From NCBI RefSeq assembly GCF_020532705.1, contig NZ_JAJAVD010000004.1:558001-622000 (forward strand): 64,000 nt of DNA, given 5' to 3'. Both the position numbers and the translations under genes were made by a program. Within the stretch, counting starts at the first letter, position 1. Every line of letters starts with the position of its first letter. Below the pieces are notes generated by a model. The model did no database searches. It saw only the letters and a program-made list of their open reading frames with translations, and had not been told where the DNA came from. Below are positions 1 through 9,341 of this stretch, piece by piece. The stretch is from Methylobacillus caricis. GTDB taxonomy: Bacteria > Pseudomonadota > Gammaproteobacteria > Burkholderiales > Methylophilaceae.

Positions 1-2
1 AG

Positions 3-224
3 CAACAAAAAATGAAGGCTTGCAATGCAGAAGCAGGGGAGAAAAGCCTGAAAGGTGATGAGCGCAAAGCTTTCATGAAGAACTGCCTGTCTGCAAATCC
101 GCAAGCCAGCAGCAACACGCAGCAACTCAAGATGAAGACTTGCAACACCGAGGCTTCCAGCAAAAAACTGGAAGGCAACGAACGCAAGACATTCATGCAA
201 AGCTGCCTGTCTTCCAGCAAATAA
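3..224 (+). CDS. PsiF-repeat protein, 5' truncated by window
   Basis: The reading frame is open from the first bases of the window, and the residues just before the first ATG (position 12) resemble the inside of a repeat, so the true start and any signal peptide lie outside. Two copies of a Cys-rich repeat are visible, each of the form MK-x-CN-x-EA...L-G-ER-x-F-M-x-CLS, the pattern of the PsiF repeat. In E. coli PsiF is a small phosphate-starvation-inducible periplasmic protein of unknown function. The family call is good; the regulation and role are taken from the family. Stop codon at 222-224. Confidence 0.8.
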   Translation, partial: QQKMKACNAEAGEKSLKGDERKAFMKNCLSANPQASSNTQQLKMKTCNTEASSKKLEGNERKTFMQSCLSSSK

Positions 225-226
225 GG

Positions 227-251
227 CTGACAACGGGTTGCCCGCTGTCAG
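227..251 (+). terminator. hairpin after the PsiF-like gene
   Basis: CTGACA at 227-232 pairs with TGTCAG at 246-251 and CGGG pairs with CCCG inside it, giving a strong stem two bases after the stop codon. There is no clear T-run after it, so it may be a weak terminator or a 3'-end protecting stem. Confidence 0.4.
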
Positions 252-360
252 GCAACCTGCCATTTCCAAGTTTCCTAAGCATGATTAATCCTGCATTTCA
301 TGCTGTGCCGCGATAGAATATAAGCATTATCAATAGACCTACTGTGGGAGGAGCCACGCA

Positions 361-1095
361 ATGCTGATTCAAAGCCATATCGCCGACCTGGAAACCCCAA
401 CCGGTGTCATGCGGACCTATGTTCACCGTCCTGCCGGTGAAGGCCGCTTCCCGGCCATCCTGTTCTACTCGGAAATTTTCCAGCAAACCGGCCCGATTGA
501 ACGTGCAGCCAAGATCATGGCGGGCCATGGTTACGCCGTCCTGGTCCCCGAGGTCTTTCATGAACTCAACCCGATAGGCACCGTACTGGCCTATGATGAT
601 GCAGGCCGTGACAAGGGCAATGCCGACAAGTCCGCCAAGGACGTGCAAGGCTATGACACCGACAACCGTGCCTTGATCGAATACATCAAGCAACAGCCAT
701 GGAGCGCAGGCGAAATCGGTGCCATGGGCTTCTGTATCGGCGGCCACTTGGCATTCCGCGCAGCATTGCAGCCAGAAATCAAGGCCACAGCTTGTTTCTA
801 TGCCACTGACCTGCATACCCAGGTCATCCCCAACCAGCCAGGCCAGCACAGCATGGAACGCTTGTCAGACATCAAGGGCGAACTACTCATGATCTGGGGC
901 AAGCAGGACAACCATATCCCGACAGCAGGCCGCATACAGGTTTACCAACAATTGACGGAAGCTGGCCTCAGCTTTACCTGGCACGAGTTCAACGGCCAGC
1001 ATGCCTTCATGCGTGACGAGGGAGAACGTTACGATCCACAACTGGCTGCCACTGGCTACCAGCTTGCGCTACAACTATTCGGCCGTACCTTGTAA
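361..1095 (+). CDS. dienelactone hydrolase family protein
   Basis: A 244-residue alpha/beta hydrolase of the dienelactone hydrolase family, which hydrolyse lactones or esters with a cysteine nucleophile. The nucleophile elbow GFCIGGH places the cysteine at residue 125; the expected aspartate (WGKQDNHIP, D183) and histidine (NGQHAF, H214) complete the triad. There is no signal peptide, so it should be cytoplasmic. The start is supported by a GGGAGGAG Shine-Dalgarno sequence ten bases upstream. It stands alone with its own terminator at 1144, and the neighbours give no clue to its substrate. Confidence 0.88.
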   Translation: MLIQSHIADLETPTGVMRTYVHRPAGEGRFPAILFYSEIFQQTGPIERAAKIMAGHGYAVLVPEVFHELNPIGTVLAYDDAGRDKGNADKSAKDVQGYDTDNRALIEYIKQQPWSAGEIGAMGFCIGGHLAFRAALQPEIKATACFYATDLHTQVIPNQPGQHSMERLSDIKGELLMIWGKQDNHIPTAGRIQVYQQLTEAGLSFTWHEFNGQHAFMRDEGERYDPQLAATGYQLALQLFGRTL

Positions 1096-1143
1096 TTACT
1101 GCATCAAATTGCCAGCCCATATGTTGCCGGCACCGTTATAACC

Positions 1144-1177
1144 ATCCTGTCCGTGACCGCGCGGACAGGATTTTTTG
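1144..1177 (+). terminator. rho-independent terminator after the dienelactone hydrolase gene
   Basis: A perfect 10-bp inverted repeat (ATCCTGTCCG at 1144-1153, CGGACAGGAT at 1162-1171) with an 8-base loop is followed directly by a T-run. Confidence 0.9.
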
Positions 1178-1231
1178 TATCTAGAAGGACGTTTTATCAG
1201 CCGCTGACCATTTGGAAAAAAGGAGTACTCC

Positions 1232-2248
1232 ATGAAAAGAATTGCGATTTTCGCTGATGGCACCTGGAACTCGCCGGAACAGGGAAAACCTACCAATGTA
1301 TTGAGCATGGCGCAGGCTGTACAACCCACGGCCAAGAATATTGACCAGGTAGCCTTTTACGACTGGGGCATAGGGTCTGACGGCAACAAGATCAGCGGTG
1401 GAATTACCGGCGCAGGCATAGACAAGAACATCATGGATTGCTACCGATTTATTGTCCATAACTATGACCCGGGTGATGAGTTATATTTCTTTGGCTTTAG
1501 CCGCGGTGCCTATACCGTGCGCTCTCTGGCGGGTTTTATCCGCAACAGCGGCCTCTTGAAGCGTGAATTTGCAGGCAGGATCCCCGATGCCTACAAGCTT
1601 TACCGCAAACGCTCCCGTACCAGCGGACCCAGCCAGCCCGATGCTGTCAAATTCCGGCAGGATTACGCGGTGGACGATATCACCTACATCAATTTCGTTG
1701 GCGTTTGGGATACAGTTGGCGCACTTGGCATTCCCATTCCGTTCTGGGGCACCTTGGGTGAACGTGAGTTCCTCTTCCATGACACAGAACCCAGCAAAAT
1801 CATCCTACATGCACGTCATGCAGTCGCCATCGACGAAAATCGCAAGGACTTTGAACCTACGCTGTGGAGCGAGAAACCCGGACTGGATTTGAAACAGGTC
1901 TGGTTTGCGGGCGTGCATTCCGACGTCGGCGGAGGTTATGATCAGCCCGGATTAAGCTATTGCGCCGCTCAATGGATGATCAGTGAAGCTGAAGAATGTG
2001 GACTGATTTTTGAACCTCACCTGAAGAATGCCATCAAACCTGATGCAAACGACCAGCAACACAACGAACGGAAAGGCATTTACTTGGCGCGCGAAGAACA
2101 TGTCCGCGAGATTTCTGGGCCACTTCATATGTCGGTCAAACAACGCTGGGATGCCAACACAGACAATTACCGCAGCAAGAGCAAAGCCCTGGCCCGATTA
2201 TTGGAGGCAAGAGGTAACGACTGGGCAAATATACAGCTGACCAAGTAA
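1232..2248 (+). CDS. DUF2235-domain alpha/beta hydrolase
   Basis: A 338-residue protein of the DUF2235 (T6SS Tle1-like phospholipase) family. The N-terminus KRIAIFADGTWN, the nucleophile elbow GFSRGAYTVR with its serine, and the FAGVHSDVGGGY segment carrying an aspartate are all characteristic. Some family members are type VI secretion effectors that hydrolyse phospholipids, but no VgrG, PAAR or immunity gene lies nearby, so a housekeeping hydrolase is equally possible. The ATG is preceded by AAAGGAG at a good distance. No signal peptide is seen. Confidence 0.85.
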   Translation: MKRIAIFADGTWNSPEQGKPTNVLSMAQAVQPTAKNIDQVAFYDWGIGSDGNKISGGITGAGIDKNIMDCYRFIVHNYDPGDELYFFGFSRGAYTVRSLAGFIRNSGLLKREFAGRIPDAYKLYRKRSRTSGPSQPDAVKFRQDYAVDDITYINFVGVWDTVGALGIPIPFWGTLGEREFLFHDTEPSKIILHARHAVAIDENRKDFEPTLWSEKPGLDLKQVWFAGVHSDVGGGYDQPGLSYCAAQWMISEAEECGLIFEPHLKNAIKPDANDQQHNERKGIYLAREEHVREISGPLHMSVKQRWDANTDNYRSKSKALARLLEARGNDWANIQLTK

Positions 2249-2315
2249 TTAACACGCCACTCAACTCCGTATTTATGCGCAGTTGCCGTTCACGGTAAAT
2301 AAAAAAGGAGCAACA

Positions 2316-3251
2316 TTGGCACTTAACAAGCGTAATTTCTCACAGGAAAACGGCCAGGCTGTGGCCATTTTCGGCGAAGTACTCGCCGATATCTTCCCTG
2401 ATGGCAGCGTACTGGGCGGTGCTCCCTTCAATGTTGCCCGCCATCTGCATGCCTTTGGCTTGCACCCGGTCATGATCACACGCATCGGGCATGATGAGTT
2501 GGGGCAACAACTGCTGGATGAAATGACACGCCTGGGCATGGATACCGCCGGCGTACAGGCTGACCCTATCCACCCTACAGGGCAGGTCAAGGTACATGTC
2601 GAGGAAGATGGCCATCGTTTCGAGATATTGCCCACCCAGGCCTACGATTACATCAATGCAGGCGTCACGCATATGGTGACCATGTCGACCAAGCCCGACC
2701 TGGTCTACTTCGGCACGCTAGCCCAACGCAATATGGAAGCCAGGCTGGCATTGGATAACTTCCTCAATTACGGCACCAGCCCACGCTTCCTCGACATCAA
2801 TCTGCGCGACCCTTGGTATGACAAGCATACGGTACGGCGCTCCCTGTTACGCGCAGACATCGTCAAGATGAATGATGATGAACTTGGCGTGCTGGCCACC
2901 ATGTTGCGCCTGCCTGGCAAGACTGCGCTGGAACATGCTTCCGCGATGATCAAGCGTTTTAACCTAGACATAGTACTTGTTACTGTAGGAGCAGGAGGCG
3001 CATGGTTGATGGATCAACATGGCACGGTTACCGAGATCAAGGGCACCGAACTGCCGGATGCACTCGTTGACACGGTAGGGGCAGGTGATGGCTTTGCCGC
3101 TGCCTATATTCTCGGCATACTCAAGGACTGGCCAAAGGACATCACACTGCAACGGGCCAACCAGTTTGCTGCCGCCCTGTGTACTGTACGCGGTGCCGCG
3201 CCCAAGTCTTCCGATTTTTATCTGCAATTTCTCAAGGAATGGCAGATATGA
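2316..3251 (+). CDS. PfkB-family fructokinase
   Basis: A carbohydrate kinase of the PfkB (ribokinase) family, here most likely phosphorylating fructose to fructose 6-phosphate for the sucrose pathway. The N-terminal glycine motif (LGGAPFNVARHL) and the C-terminal signature DTVGAGDGF with the catalytic aspartate (D258) are present. The chosen start is a TTG at 2316, because AAAGGAG at 2304-2310 lies just upstream; an in-frame TTG at 2283 has no such site. The gene overlaps the sucrose-phosphate synthase gene by four bases (ATGA). In methanotrophs and methylotrophs, fructokinase, sucrose-phosphate synthase and amylosucrase occur together, which supports the substrate assignment. Confidence 0.88.
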   Translation: MALNKRNFSQENGQAVAIFGEVLADIFPDGSVLGGAPFNVARHLHAFGLHPVMITRIGHDELGQQLLDEMTRLGMDTAGVQADPIHPTGQVKVHVEEDGHRFEILPTQAYDYINAGVTHMVTMSTKPDLVYFGTLAQRNMEARLALDNFLNYGTSPRFLDINLRDPWYDKHTVRRSLLRADIVKMNDDELGVLATMLRLPGKTALEHASAMIKRFNLDIVLVTVGAGGAWLMDQHGTVTEIKGTELPDALVDTVGAGDGFAAAYILGILKDWPKDITLQRANQFAAALCTVRGAAPKSSDFYLQFLKEWQI

Positions 3252-5434
3252 CGCCACCAGAAAAACATAATGAGCGCCCCATCTACATCCTGATGATCAG
3301 CATGCATGGGCTGATCCGCTCTGAGAACCTCGAACTGGGCCGTGATGCAGATACAGGGGGTCAGATTACCTATGTGGTGGAATTGGCACATGCGCTTTCC
3401 AAGCATGCACTGGTAGAAAAAGTAGACCTGCTCACACGCCTGATTGACGACGACAGCCTGCCTGAGGATTACAGCCGCCCCTGCGAAAACCTTGAGGACA
3501 ACGCCCGTATCATCCGCCTGCCATGCGGCCCCAAGCGCTATTTGCGCAAGGAGTCCTTATGGCCGCACCTGGACCAGATGGTGGATCAGTGCCTGCACTT
3601 CCTGCGTAGCCAAGGCGGGCGCCTGCCAGACTTATTGCATACGCATTACGCAGATGCCGGCTATGTCGGGCAACAGCTGTCACTGCTGCTGGGCATTCCA
3701 CAGGTACATACCGGCCACTCGCTGGGGCACCCCAAACGTGAGCGCTTGCTGGCATCCGGCAAGAAGCCCCAGAGCATAGAACGGCAATTCAATTTCGAGC
3801 GTCGCATTGCGGTGGAAGAGTCCGTACTGGAGCATGCCTCCATGATCATCACCAGCACACAGCAGGAAATTGATGAGCAATACAGCACATACCGTCACTT
3901 CGACCACCAGCGCTTCCGCGTGATTCCTCCCGGCACCAATACATCCCGCTTTTCCCCGCCGGGACGAAAGAAAATATCTTCCGGCCTGCAGCAAAATATA
4001 GACCGGTTTTTTTCTGACCCTGACAAGCCGCTCATCCTCACGATATGCCGTCCAGAGATGCGCAAGAACCTGAAAGGCCTGGTCACCGCGTTTGGCGAAG
4101 ATCCTGAGCTACAGCAACAAGCCAACCTGCTCATCGTGGCAGGTACACGAGAAGACATACGTACCCTGGAAGAATCGCAGCAGCAGGTCATGCGGGACTT
4201 ATTACTGGATATAGACCGCTATGACTTATGGGGCAAGGTATCCATCCCCAAGCATGTCACACAGGACGATATCCCCGAGCTTTACCGGCTGGCAGCACGC
4301 AGGCGTGGCGTATTTGTCAACGCCGCTCTGACCGAACCATTTGGTCTCACCCTAATTGAGGCCGCCGCCAGCGGCCTGCCTTTTGTTGCACCGGATGATG
4401 GCGGTCCACGCGATATTGCACACAATTGTCGCAGCGGCCTGCTCGCCAATACACTGGATAGCGGCGCCATTGCCCAGGCGCTCAGGGAAATCCTGTCAGA
4501 CAAGAAACGCTGGCGTACCTGGGCCAAGAACGGACTGACCGGCATCAAGCGCCATTACAACTGGCAAGCGCATGTGAATGCCTATATGAGACAGGTACGC
4601 CATGTATTGAGGCGTGATCGCAAACGCTGGCGCCGCCAGCTCGTCATTACTTTGGACTCAGGAAAATCCTATATGCCGCTGGTGAATTCCGCCTTGATCA
4701 GCGATATCGACAACACCCTGTTGGGGGACAAGCGCTCCCTGCGTCAATTGATAGCCTGGCTCAAGGCCCACAAAGGCAAGCAGGCGTTCGGCATTGCCAC
4801 AGGCCGCCCCTTGGAAAGCGCAGTCGCCGTCCTCAAGGAATGGCAGGTGCCTATTCCGGAAGTATTGATCACCTCGGTCGGTAGTGAAATCCATTACGGC
4901 TCACGCCTGATTCCGGACACTGGCTGGGCCAACCATATTCGCCACAAGTGGCGACGTGATGACCTTGCCATAGCCATGAACAAGTTCCCCGGCTTGACCT
5001 TGCAGGCTTCAGAGAACCAGCGGGAATTCAAACTGAGTTATATCGTTGACCAGGAAAAAATGCCCTCGCTGGAAGATATCAACCGCCAGCTGCGTGACCA
5101 ACAACTTTTTGCCCAGTTGATCTACTCCCATGGCGAGTTTCTTGACATCCTGCCCATCCGTGCATCCAAGGGTCATGCCATTCGCTATCTTGCATACAAA
5201 TGGAAAGTACCGTTACGGAACTTCCTGGTAGCAGGGGACTCAGGCAATGATCATGAAATGCTGGTGGGCGATACCCTCGGCGTGGTGGTGGGCAACCACA
5301 GTGAGGAGCTGGAAAAGTTACGCGGCATTGAGCAGGTTTATTTTGCCCAGGGTCATTGTGCTGCGGGTATCCTGGAAGGCATTGAACATTACCGCTTTGA
5401 CGAGATTGAGCCAGAACCTGTGGTCGAGTACTAA
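3248..5434 (+). CDS. sps: sucrose-phosphate synthase with fused sucrose-phosphatase domain
   Basis: A 728-residue two-domain enzyme. The N-terminal GT4 glycosyltransferase (about residues 10-460; GRDADTGGQ near residue 31, HTGHSLGHPKRERLL) joins UDP-glucose and fructose 6-phosphate. The C-terminal HAD-type phosphatase (about 475-728) has the DIDNT nucleophile motif (D486/D488), ATGR, and VAGDSGND near the end, and would release free sucrose. The start at 3248 is favoured because it makes an ATGA overlap with the upstream kinase gene and has AAGGA at 3234-3238. Sucrose in these bacteria serves as a compatible solute or carbon store. The fusion is typical of bacterial bidomain SPS. Confidence 0.93.
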   Translation: MTPPEKHNERPIYILMISMHGLIRSENLELGRDADTGGQITYVVELAHALSKHALVEKVDLLTRLIDDDSLPEDYSRPCENLEDNARIIRLPCGPKRYLRKESLWPHLDQMVDQCLHFLRSQGGRLPDLLHTHYADAGYVGQQLSLLLGIPQVHTGHSLGHPKRERLLASGKKPQSIERQFNFERRIAVEESVLEHASMIITSTQQEIDEQYSTYRHFDHQRFRVIPPGTNTSRFSPPGRKKISSGLQQNIDRFFSDPDKPLILTICRPEMRKNLKGLVTAFGEDPELQQQANLLIVAGTREDIRTLEESQQQVMRDLLLDIDRYDLWGKVSIPKHVTQDDIPELYRLAARRRGVFVNAALTEPFGLTLIEAAASGLPFVAPDDGGPRDIAHNCRSGLLANTLDSGAIAQALREILSDKKRWRTWAKNGLTGIKRHYNWQAHVNAYMRQVRHVLRRDRKRWRRQLVITLDSGKSYMPLVNSALISDIDNTLLGDKRSLRQLIAWLKAHKGKQAFGIATGRPLESAVAVLKEWQVPIPEVLITSVGSEIHYGSRLIPDTGWANHIRHKWRRDDLAIAMNKFPGLTLQASENQREFKLSYIVDQEKMPSLEDINRQLRDQQLFAQLIYSHGEFLDILPIRASKGHAIRYLAYKWKVPLRNFLVAGDSGNDHEMLVGDTLGVVVGNHSEELEKLRGIEQVYFAQGHCAAGILEGIEHYRFDEIEPEPVVEY

Positions 5435-5490
5435 CCCAGGCACGCACGTCCTGTTGCAAAGGCGATCAATAAAAAAGAAAGTGAACCGGC

Positions 5491-7443
5491 ATGTATGAAC
5501 AAGTTTCCCACTCTTTACTCAACGACATCCTGATCGGACTTGACCCCAAGGTCGATTGTGATGACCTCAAGCATTTTTACATCCGCCTTGGGGCTAATTT
5601 CTATGCCATTCACTCCTTATTCCACCAGCTCTATGGTGATCGCCGCGATTTCCGCCTGCAGATGCACAAACTAGTGGATGTGATGGCCAGGCAATATACC
5701 AACCGCCCCACCGAATTACGTCAACGCGATCTTGCGCGCGAAAAAGACCACGACTGGTTCCTGAGTCAAAAACTGGCAGGATATACGCTTTATTGCCAGG
5801 AATACGCAGACAGCATTAACGGAATGCACAGCAAGCTGGACTACCTGCAGGAGCTGGGTATCAACCTGGTGCATGTCATGCCGCTGCTGGACGGCCCCAA
5901 GGGGCGTAACGACGGCGGTTATGCAGTGCGCGACTTCCGCAAGATAGATAGCAAATACGGCACCCTGCAAGATTTGGACAGGCTGAGTGCCGATATGCGC
6001 TCACGCGACATGCTGCTGATATTGGACGTCGTGGTCAACCATACCTCCGATGAGCATGAATGGGCCAGGAAAGCACGCAAGGGCAACAAGAAATACCAGG
6101 ATTACTACTACACCTATTCCGACCGGAAAATACCTGACCTGTTTGAACAGACCATGCCTGAGGTCTTCCCCGAAACCGCGCCGGGTAACTTCACCTGGAA
6201 CGAGGAAATGGGCAAGTGGGTAATGACGGTTTTCAATGACTTCCAATGGGACCTCAACTACAAGAACCCGGCTGTCTTCATCGAGATGATAGACATCATC
6301 CTGTTCTGGGCCAACCACGGCGCCGACGTGATCCGGCTTGATGCAGTGGCATTCCTCTGGAAAAAAGTGGGCAGCACCTGCCAGAACGAGCGTGAAGCCC
6401 ACCTCATCCTGCAATTGATGAAAGACTGCTGCCAGGTCACGGCCCCGGGCGCACTGTTCATCGCCGAAGCCATTGTCGCGCCAGTGGAAATCATCAAGTA
6501 CTTCGGCGAGGACGCAGTCAATGCCAAGGAGTGCGAGATCGCCTACAACGCCACATTCATGGCTTTACTCTGGGAGGCAGTCGCTACCAAGAAAGCCACC
6601 CTGCTGGAAAAAGGCGTACGCAGCCTGCCAACCAAACTGGACCGTGCCACCTGGCTCAATTACATCCGCTGCCATGACGACATCGGCCTGGGTTTCGATG
6701 ACAACGATATCCGCGAAGCAGGTTATGACCCCCAGGCGCACCGCCGCTTCCTGGTGGATTACTACACTGGCCAATACCCGGCTTCCACCGCCACTGGCGT
6801 TGCCTTCGGCCGCAACGAGAAAACCGGCGATGCCCGTATTTCCGGATCCCTGGCTTCGCTGGCAGGGCTGGAAGCTGCCTTGCTGAACCAGGACGAGACC
6901 GCCATCGACATCAGCATCAAGACCATCATTCTGCTGCACAGCATGATCGCCTCGTTCGGCGGTATCCCGTTGCTGTACTACGGTGACTCCATCGGCACCC
7001 TGAACGACAACACTTACCTGACCGACGAGAACAAGCACCATGACAGCCGCTGGGTACATCGGCCACGACTGAACTGGGAGAACGCAGAAAAACGCCATAT
7101 CGAAGGCACGGTGGAACACCGTATTTTCCACCCTATCAAGAAAATCCTCGCCATCCGCAAGCAGATCCCGGCATTTGCCGATCTCAACAACCGTGAGATG
7201 CTGACCATCGGCAACCCGCACCTGTTTGCATTCCTGCGTTTCACCTCCAGCGGCATTCATTCCCGTGTGCTGGTAGTTGCCAATTTCGATACAGCTCCAC
7301 AAACATTGGATTTGAAAGAGCTGGAAGCAGTGAATGTGTTCGGGCACAGCCAGGTACGTGAGCTATACAGCGATAAAGTATTGTCCACCCGTCATGGCCA
7401 ACTGGTGATTCCGCCACTGGGCTTTTACTGGCTGCAACTTTAA
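5491..7443 (+). CDS. ams: amylosucrase
   Basis: A 650-residue GH13 enzyme of amylosucrase length. It transfers glucose from sucrose to alpha-1,4-glucan, releasing fructose, and so links sucrose to glycogen-like reserve. The expected catalytic residues are visible: nucleophile D284 (VIRLDAV), acid/base E326 (FIAEAI) and D396 (CHDDIG). The N-terminal helical domain and the DGGYAVRDFR loop are also typical. It follows sucrose-phosphate synthase after 56 bases, so it is probably cotranscribed; fructose released here can be reused by the kinase at the head of the operon. No signal peptide, so cytoplasmic. Confidence 0.93.
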   Translation: MYEQVSHSLLNDILIGLDPKVDCDDLKHFYIRLGANFYAIHSLFHQLYGDRRDFRLQMHKLVDVMARQYTNRPTELRQRDLAREKDHDWFLSQKLAGYTLYCQEYADSINGMHSKLDYLQELGINLVHVMPLLDGPKGRNDGGYAVRDFRKIDSKYGTLQDLDRLSADMRSRDMLLILDVVVNHTSDEHEWARKARKGNKKYQDYYYTYSDRKIPDLFEQTMPEVFPETAPGNFTWNEEMGKWVMTVFNDFQWDLNYKNPAVFIEMIDIILFWANHGADVIRLDAVAFLWKKVGSTCQNEREAHLILQLMKDCCQVTAPGALFIAEAIVAPVEIIKYFGEDAVNAKECEIAYNATFMALLWEAVATKKATLLEKGVRSLPTKLDRATWLNYIRCHDDIGLGFDDNDIREAGYDPQAHRRFLVDYYTGQYPASTATGVAFGRNEKTGDARISGSLASLAGLEAALLNQDETAIDISIKTIILLHSMIASFGGIPLLYYGDSIGTLNDNTYLTDENKHHDSRWVHRPRLNWENAEKRHIEGTVEHRIFHPIKKILAIRKQIPAFADLNNREMLTIGNPHLFAFLRFTSSGIHSRVLVVANFDTAPQTLDLKELEAVNVFGHSQVRELYSDKVLSTRHGQLVIPPLGFYWLQL

Positions 7444-7462
7444 CCACTAGCAAAGGAAGCAT

Positions 7463-8290
7463 ATGGAACAATATCTAAACTCATTGGGTATCTCCAACGC
7501 TGAAAGTCTCACACACTTCATCCAGTCCGGCCTAAGGATTATCCTGGTCATTATCGCAGCCCTCATCCTTATCCGCCTCAGCAGCAACGCCATCCGCCTG
7601 CTGAAAGGCAGGCTGCGCCAGCATGCCCAGCAAAACCTGGAAGAACTCAAACGCATAGAAACCTTAGGGCGCGTGATCAGCTATATCGCTACCACTGTGA
7701 TTGGCGGTATTGCCGTCGTTGAAATACTCCATGAGCTAGGCATTTCCATCGCCCCCATTCTGGCTGCTGCCGGAATTGTTGGAGTGGCCGTCGGCTTTGG
7801 CGCTCAAAGCCTGGTCAAGGATTACTTCAATGGCCTCGTCATGCTGCTGGAAAACCAGATTCGCCAGGGAGACTCGATAGAAGCCGCAGGCAAACAGGGT
7901 ATCGTGGAAGAGGTCACTCTGCGCCACATCCGCCTGCGCGATTATGAAGGCAGCGTGCACTTCATTCCCAACAGCGTCATCACTACCGTCAGCAACATGA
8001 GCCGCGACTTTGCCTATGCGGTGATTGACCTCAAAGTGCCAGTGATGAGCGATTTCAACCATATCATGCAGGCCATGCGCGAGATTGGCGCTGAGCTACG
8101 TACTGATAAAGATTACAAGGACAAGATAGACAGCGACCTGGAAATTGCCGGTATCGAGCAAATGGACCATGAAACTGCCGTGTTGCGCGGCCGCCTCCAG
8201 GTGAAGCCGCAGGATAAGAGTAGTGTGCGCCGGGAATTTATGTATCGGTTGAAACAAGCGCTGGATACACCAGTACAGGCAGCAAGCTAA
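7463..8290 (+). CDS. MscS-family mechanosensitive channel
   Basis: A 275-residue inner-membrane protein with a hydrophobic N-terminus (about residues 24-42), a second membrane segment (about 70-90) and a pore helix rich in Gly and Ala (IVGVAVGFGAQSLVKDYFNGL, about 103-125), followed by the beta and alpha/beta domains of MscS. It opens on membrane tension to release solutes during osmotic downshock. It lies 19 bases after amylosucrase on the same strand. Placing a release valve behind a sucrose synthesis operon suggests that sucrose is used here as an osmoprotectant; that link is inference. Confidence 0.9.
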   Translation: MEQYLNSLGISNAESLTHFIQSGLRIILVIIAALILIRLSSNAIRLLKGRLRQHAQQNLEELKRIETLGRVISYIATTVIGGIAVVEILHELGISIAPILAAAGIVGVAVGFGAQSLVKDYFNGLVMLLENQIRQGDSIEAAGKQGIVEEVTLRHIRLRDYEGSVHFIPNSVITTVSNMSRDFAYAVIDLKVPVMSDFNHIMQAMREIGAELRTDKDYKDKIDSDLEIAGIEQMDHETAVLRGRLQVKPQDKSSVRREFMYRLKQALDTPVQAAS

Positions 8291-8298
8291 GTAATTTT

Positions 8299-8622
8299 AT
8301 GCTTCCTGTATATTCACCCATATCGGAATCTGAGGCGGCAGTGATTTCGGCAATGCTAGATGCTTATGAAATTCCATTCTTTATTCGAGGCGGCAGCTTC
8401 AGCAAGCTTTATCCTGGCATGCATGTCAAGGATTACAATACGCAAACATTTATGGTGCATATTGAATATTTAGATATCACGAAAGAATTGTTATCAGAAT
8501 TCATAGCACCAGATAAGCTCGAGCTGAATTCAACCAAGCGGTCTACTCAGCGTTCACTGCGTGTTTTATTGGAAGCTGTCTTTTTTGGCTGGATTGTCAC
8601 GGGTAGACGTTGGAAACCATAA
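8299..8622 (+). CDS. DUF2007-like protein
   Basis: A 107-residue protein whose N-terminus (VYSPISESEAAVISAMLDAYEIPFFIRG) matches the DUF2007 / 'putative signal transducing protein' pattern, in which a short alpha/beta domain senses or binds an unknown partner. The C-terminal third is basic and ends in a short hydrophobic stretch (LEAVFFGWIVTG) that could sit at the membrane. It starts eight bases after the MscS gene. Function unknown; the family call is moderate. Confidence 0.6.
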   Translation: MLPVYSPISESEAAVISAMLDAYEIPFFIRGGSFSKLYPGMHVKDYNTQTFMVHIEYLDITKELLSEFIAPDKLELNSTKRSTQRSLRVLLEAVFFGWIVTGRRWKP

Positions 8623-8849
8623 GCCCAAAGGAATCCGGGTAATTATTCATCATGCAAACCAGGCAGGGGAATAACCATGATCCATTCGCCACCTATGATT
8701 TTTCATGACTTTCCCAAGCTCCTGCTCCCCGGCCCGCAGCGTTAAAGTAGCTGGCATACTCTGTGCTGTAATGCTTACTATGTGATTAGCAGCATAATCC
8801 TCGTGATTTCAGTAGTAGAATCCCTTTTTCTCTTTTTCCAGATACCACC

Positions 8850-9341
8850 ATGGGCTTTGAACAACTCGCAGAACTGAAAAAACAACTGGCCGCCACAGCA
8901 AAGGCAGAGCACCCGGCCAAGCCAAAGGGCGTACCGCGCAAGCCGGCAACGGCCAATCCGGTTGACCCGGTAGTGCTTGCAATTGGCAGGTTGCAAAAGC
9001 ATTTCCCCAAGACATTTCCCAAGAACCCGGCACCCAAGCTTCCACTCAAGATTGGCATTTACCAAGACCTCATTGCAAAATCCAAGGAGATTGGACTAGA
9101 TGAAGCGACGATTACGGAAGCAATCAAGACTTGGTGTCGCGGCACCCGCTATTGGGCAAGCATCGTTGAAAATGCGCCTCGCATTGACCTGGAAGGCAAT
9201 CCGGCAGGGCAAGTGACCGCACGGGACGCATCCCTGGCCCGCTCATTGGAGGCACGCCGAAAGCAGCCACGCAAACCCAAGAAGGAAGCCCCAGCCTCAG
9301 AACCTGTGGTTGATGAGCCAGAGCAACCCTCTGTGCAATGA
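8850..9341 (+). CDS. ProQ/FinO-domain RNA-binding protein
   Basis: A 163-residue protein with a ProQ/FinO domain in the middle (about residues 45-110): AIGRLQKHFPKTF, PLKIGIYQDL and the helix-turn segment TWCRGTRYWASI followed by the R-IDLEGN loop. Flanking tails are rich in Lys, Ala and Pro, as is common. These proteins are RNA chaperones that bind structured sRNAs and mRNA 3' ends. The Shine-Dalgarno sequence is poor. The stop overlaps the start of the downstream nucleotidyltransferase gene by four bases (ATGA), so the two are translationally coupled even though their functions look unrelated. Confidence 0.85.
   Translation: MGFEQLAELKKQLAATAKAEHPAKPKGVPRKPATANPVDPVVLAIGRLQKHFPKTFPKNPAPKLPLKIGIYQDLIAKSKEIGLDEATITEAIKTWCRGTRYWASIVENAPRIDLEGNPAGQVTARDASLARSLEARRKQPRKPKKEAPASEPVVDEPEQPSVQ

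Noticed and set aside
6565-7347. Long antisense open frame (260 codons) inside the amylosucrase gene
   Set aside because: It is the shadow of a strongly coding GC-rich gene; its translation has low-complexity, unlikely protein composition and no family match.
8677-8745. Small open frame of 22 codons between the DUF2007-like and ProQ genes
   Set aside because: It has AGGGG before the ATG, but the peptide matches nothing I know and codon evidence at this length is too weak.
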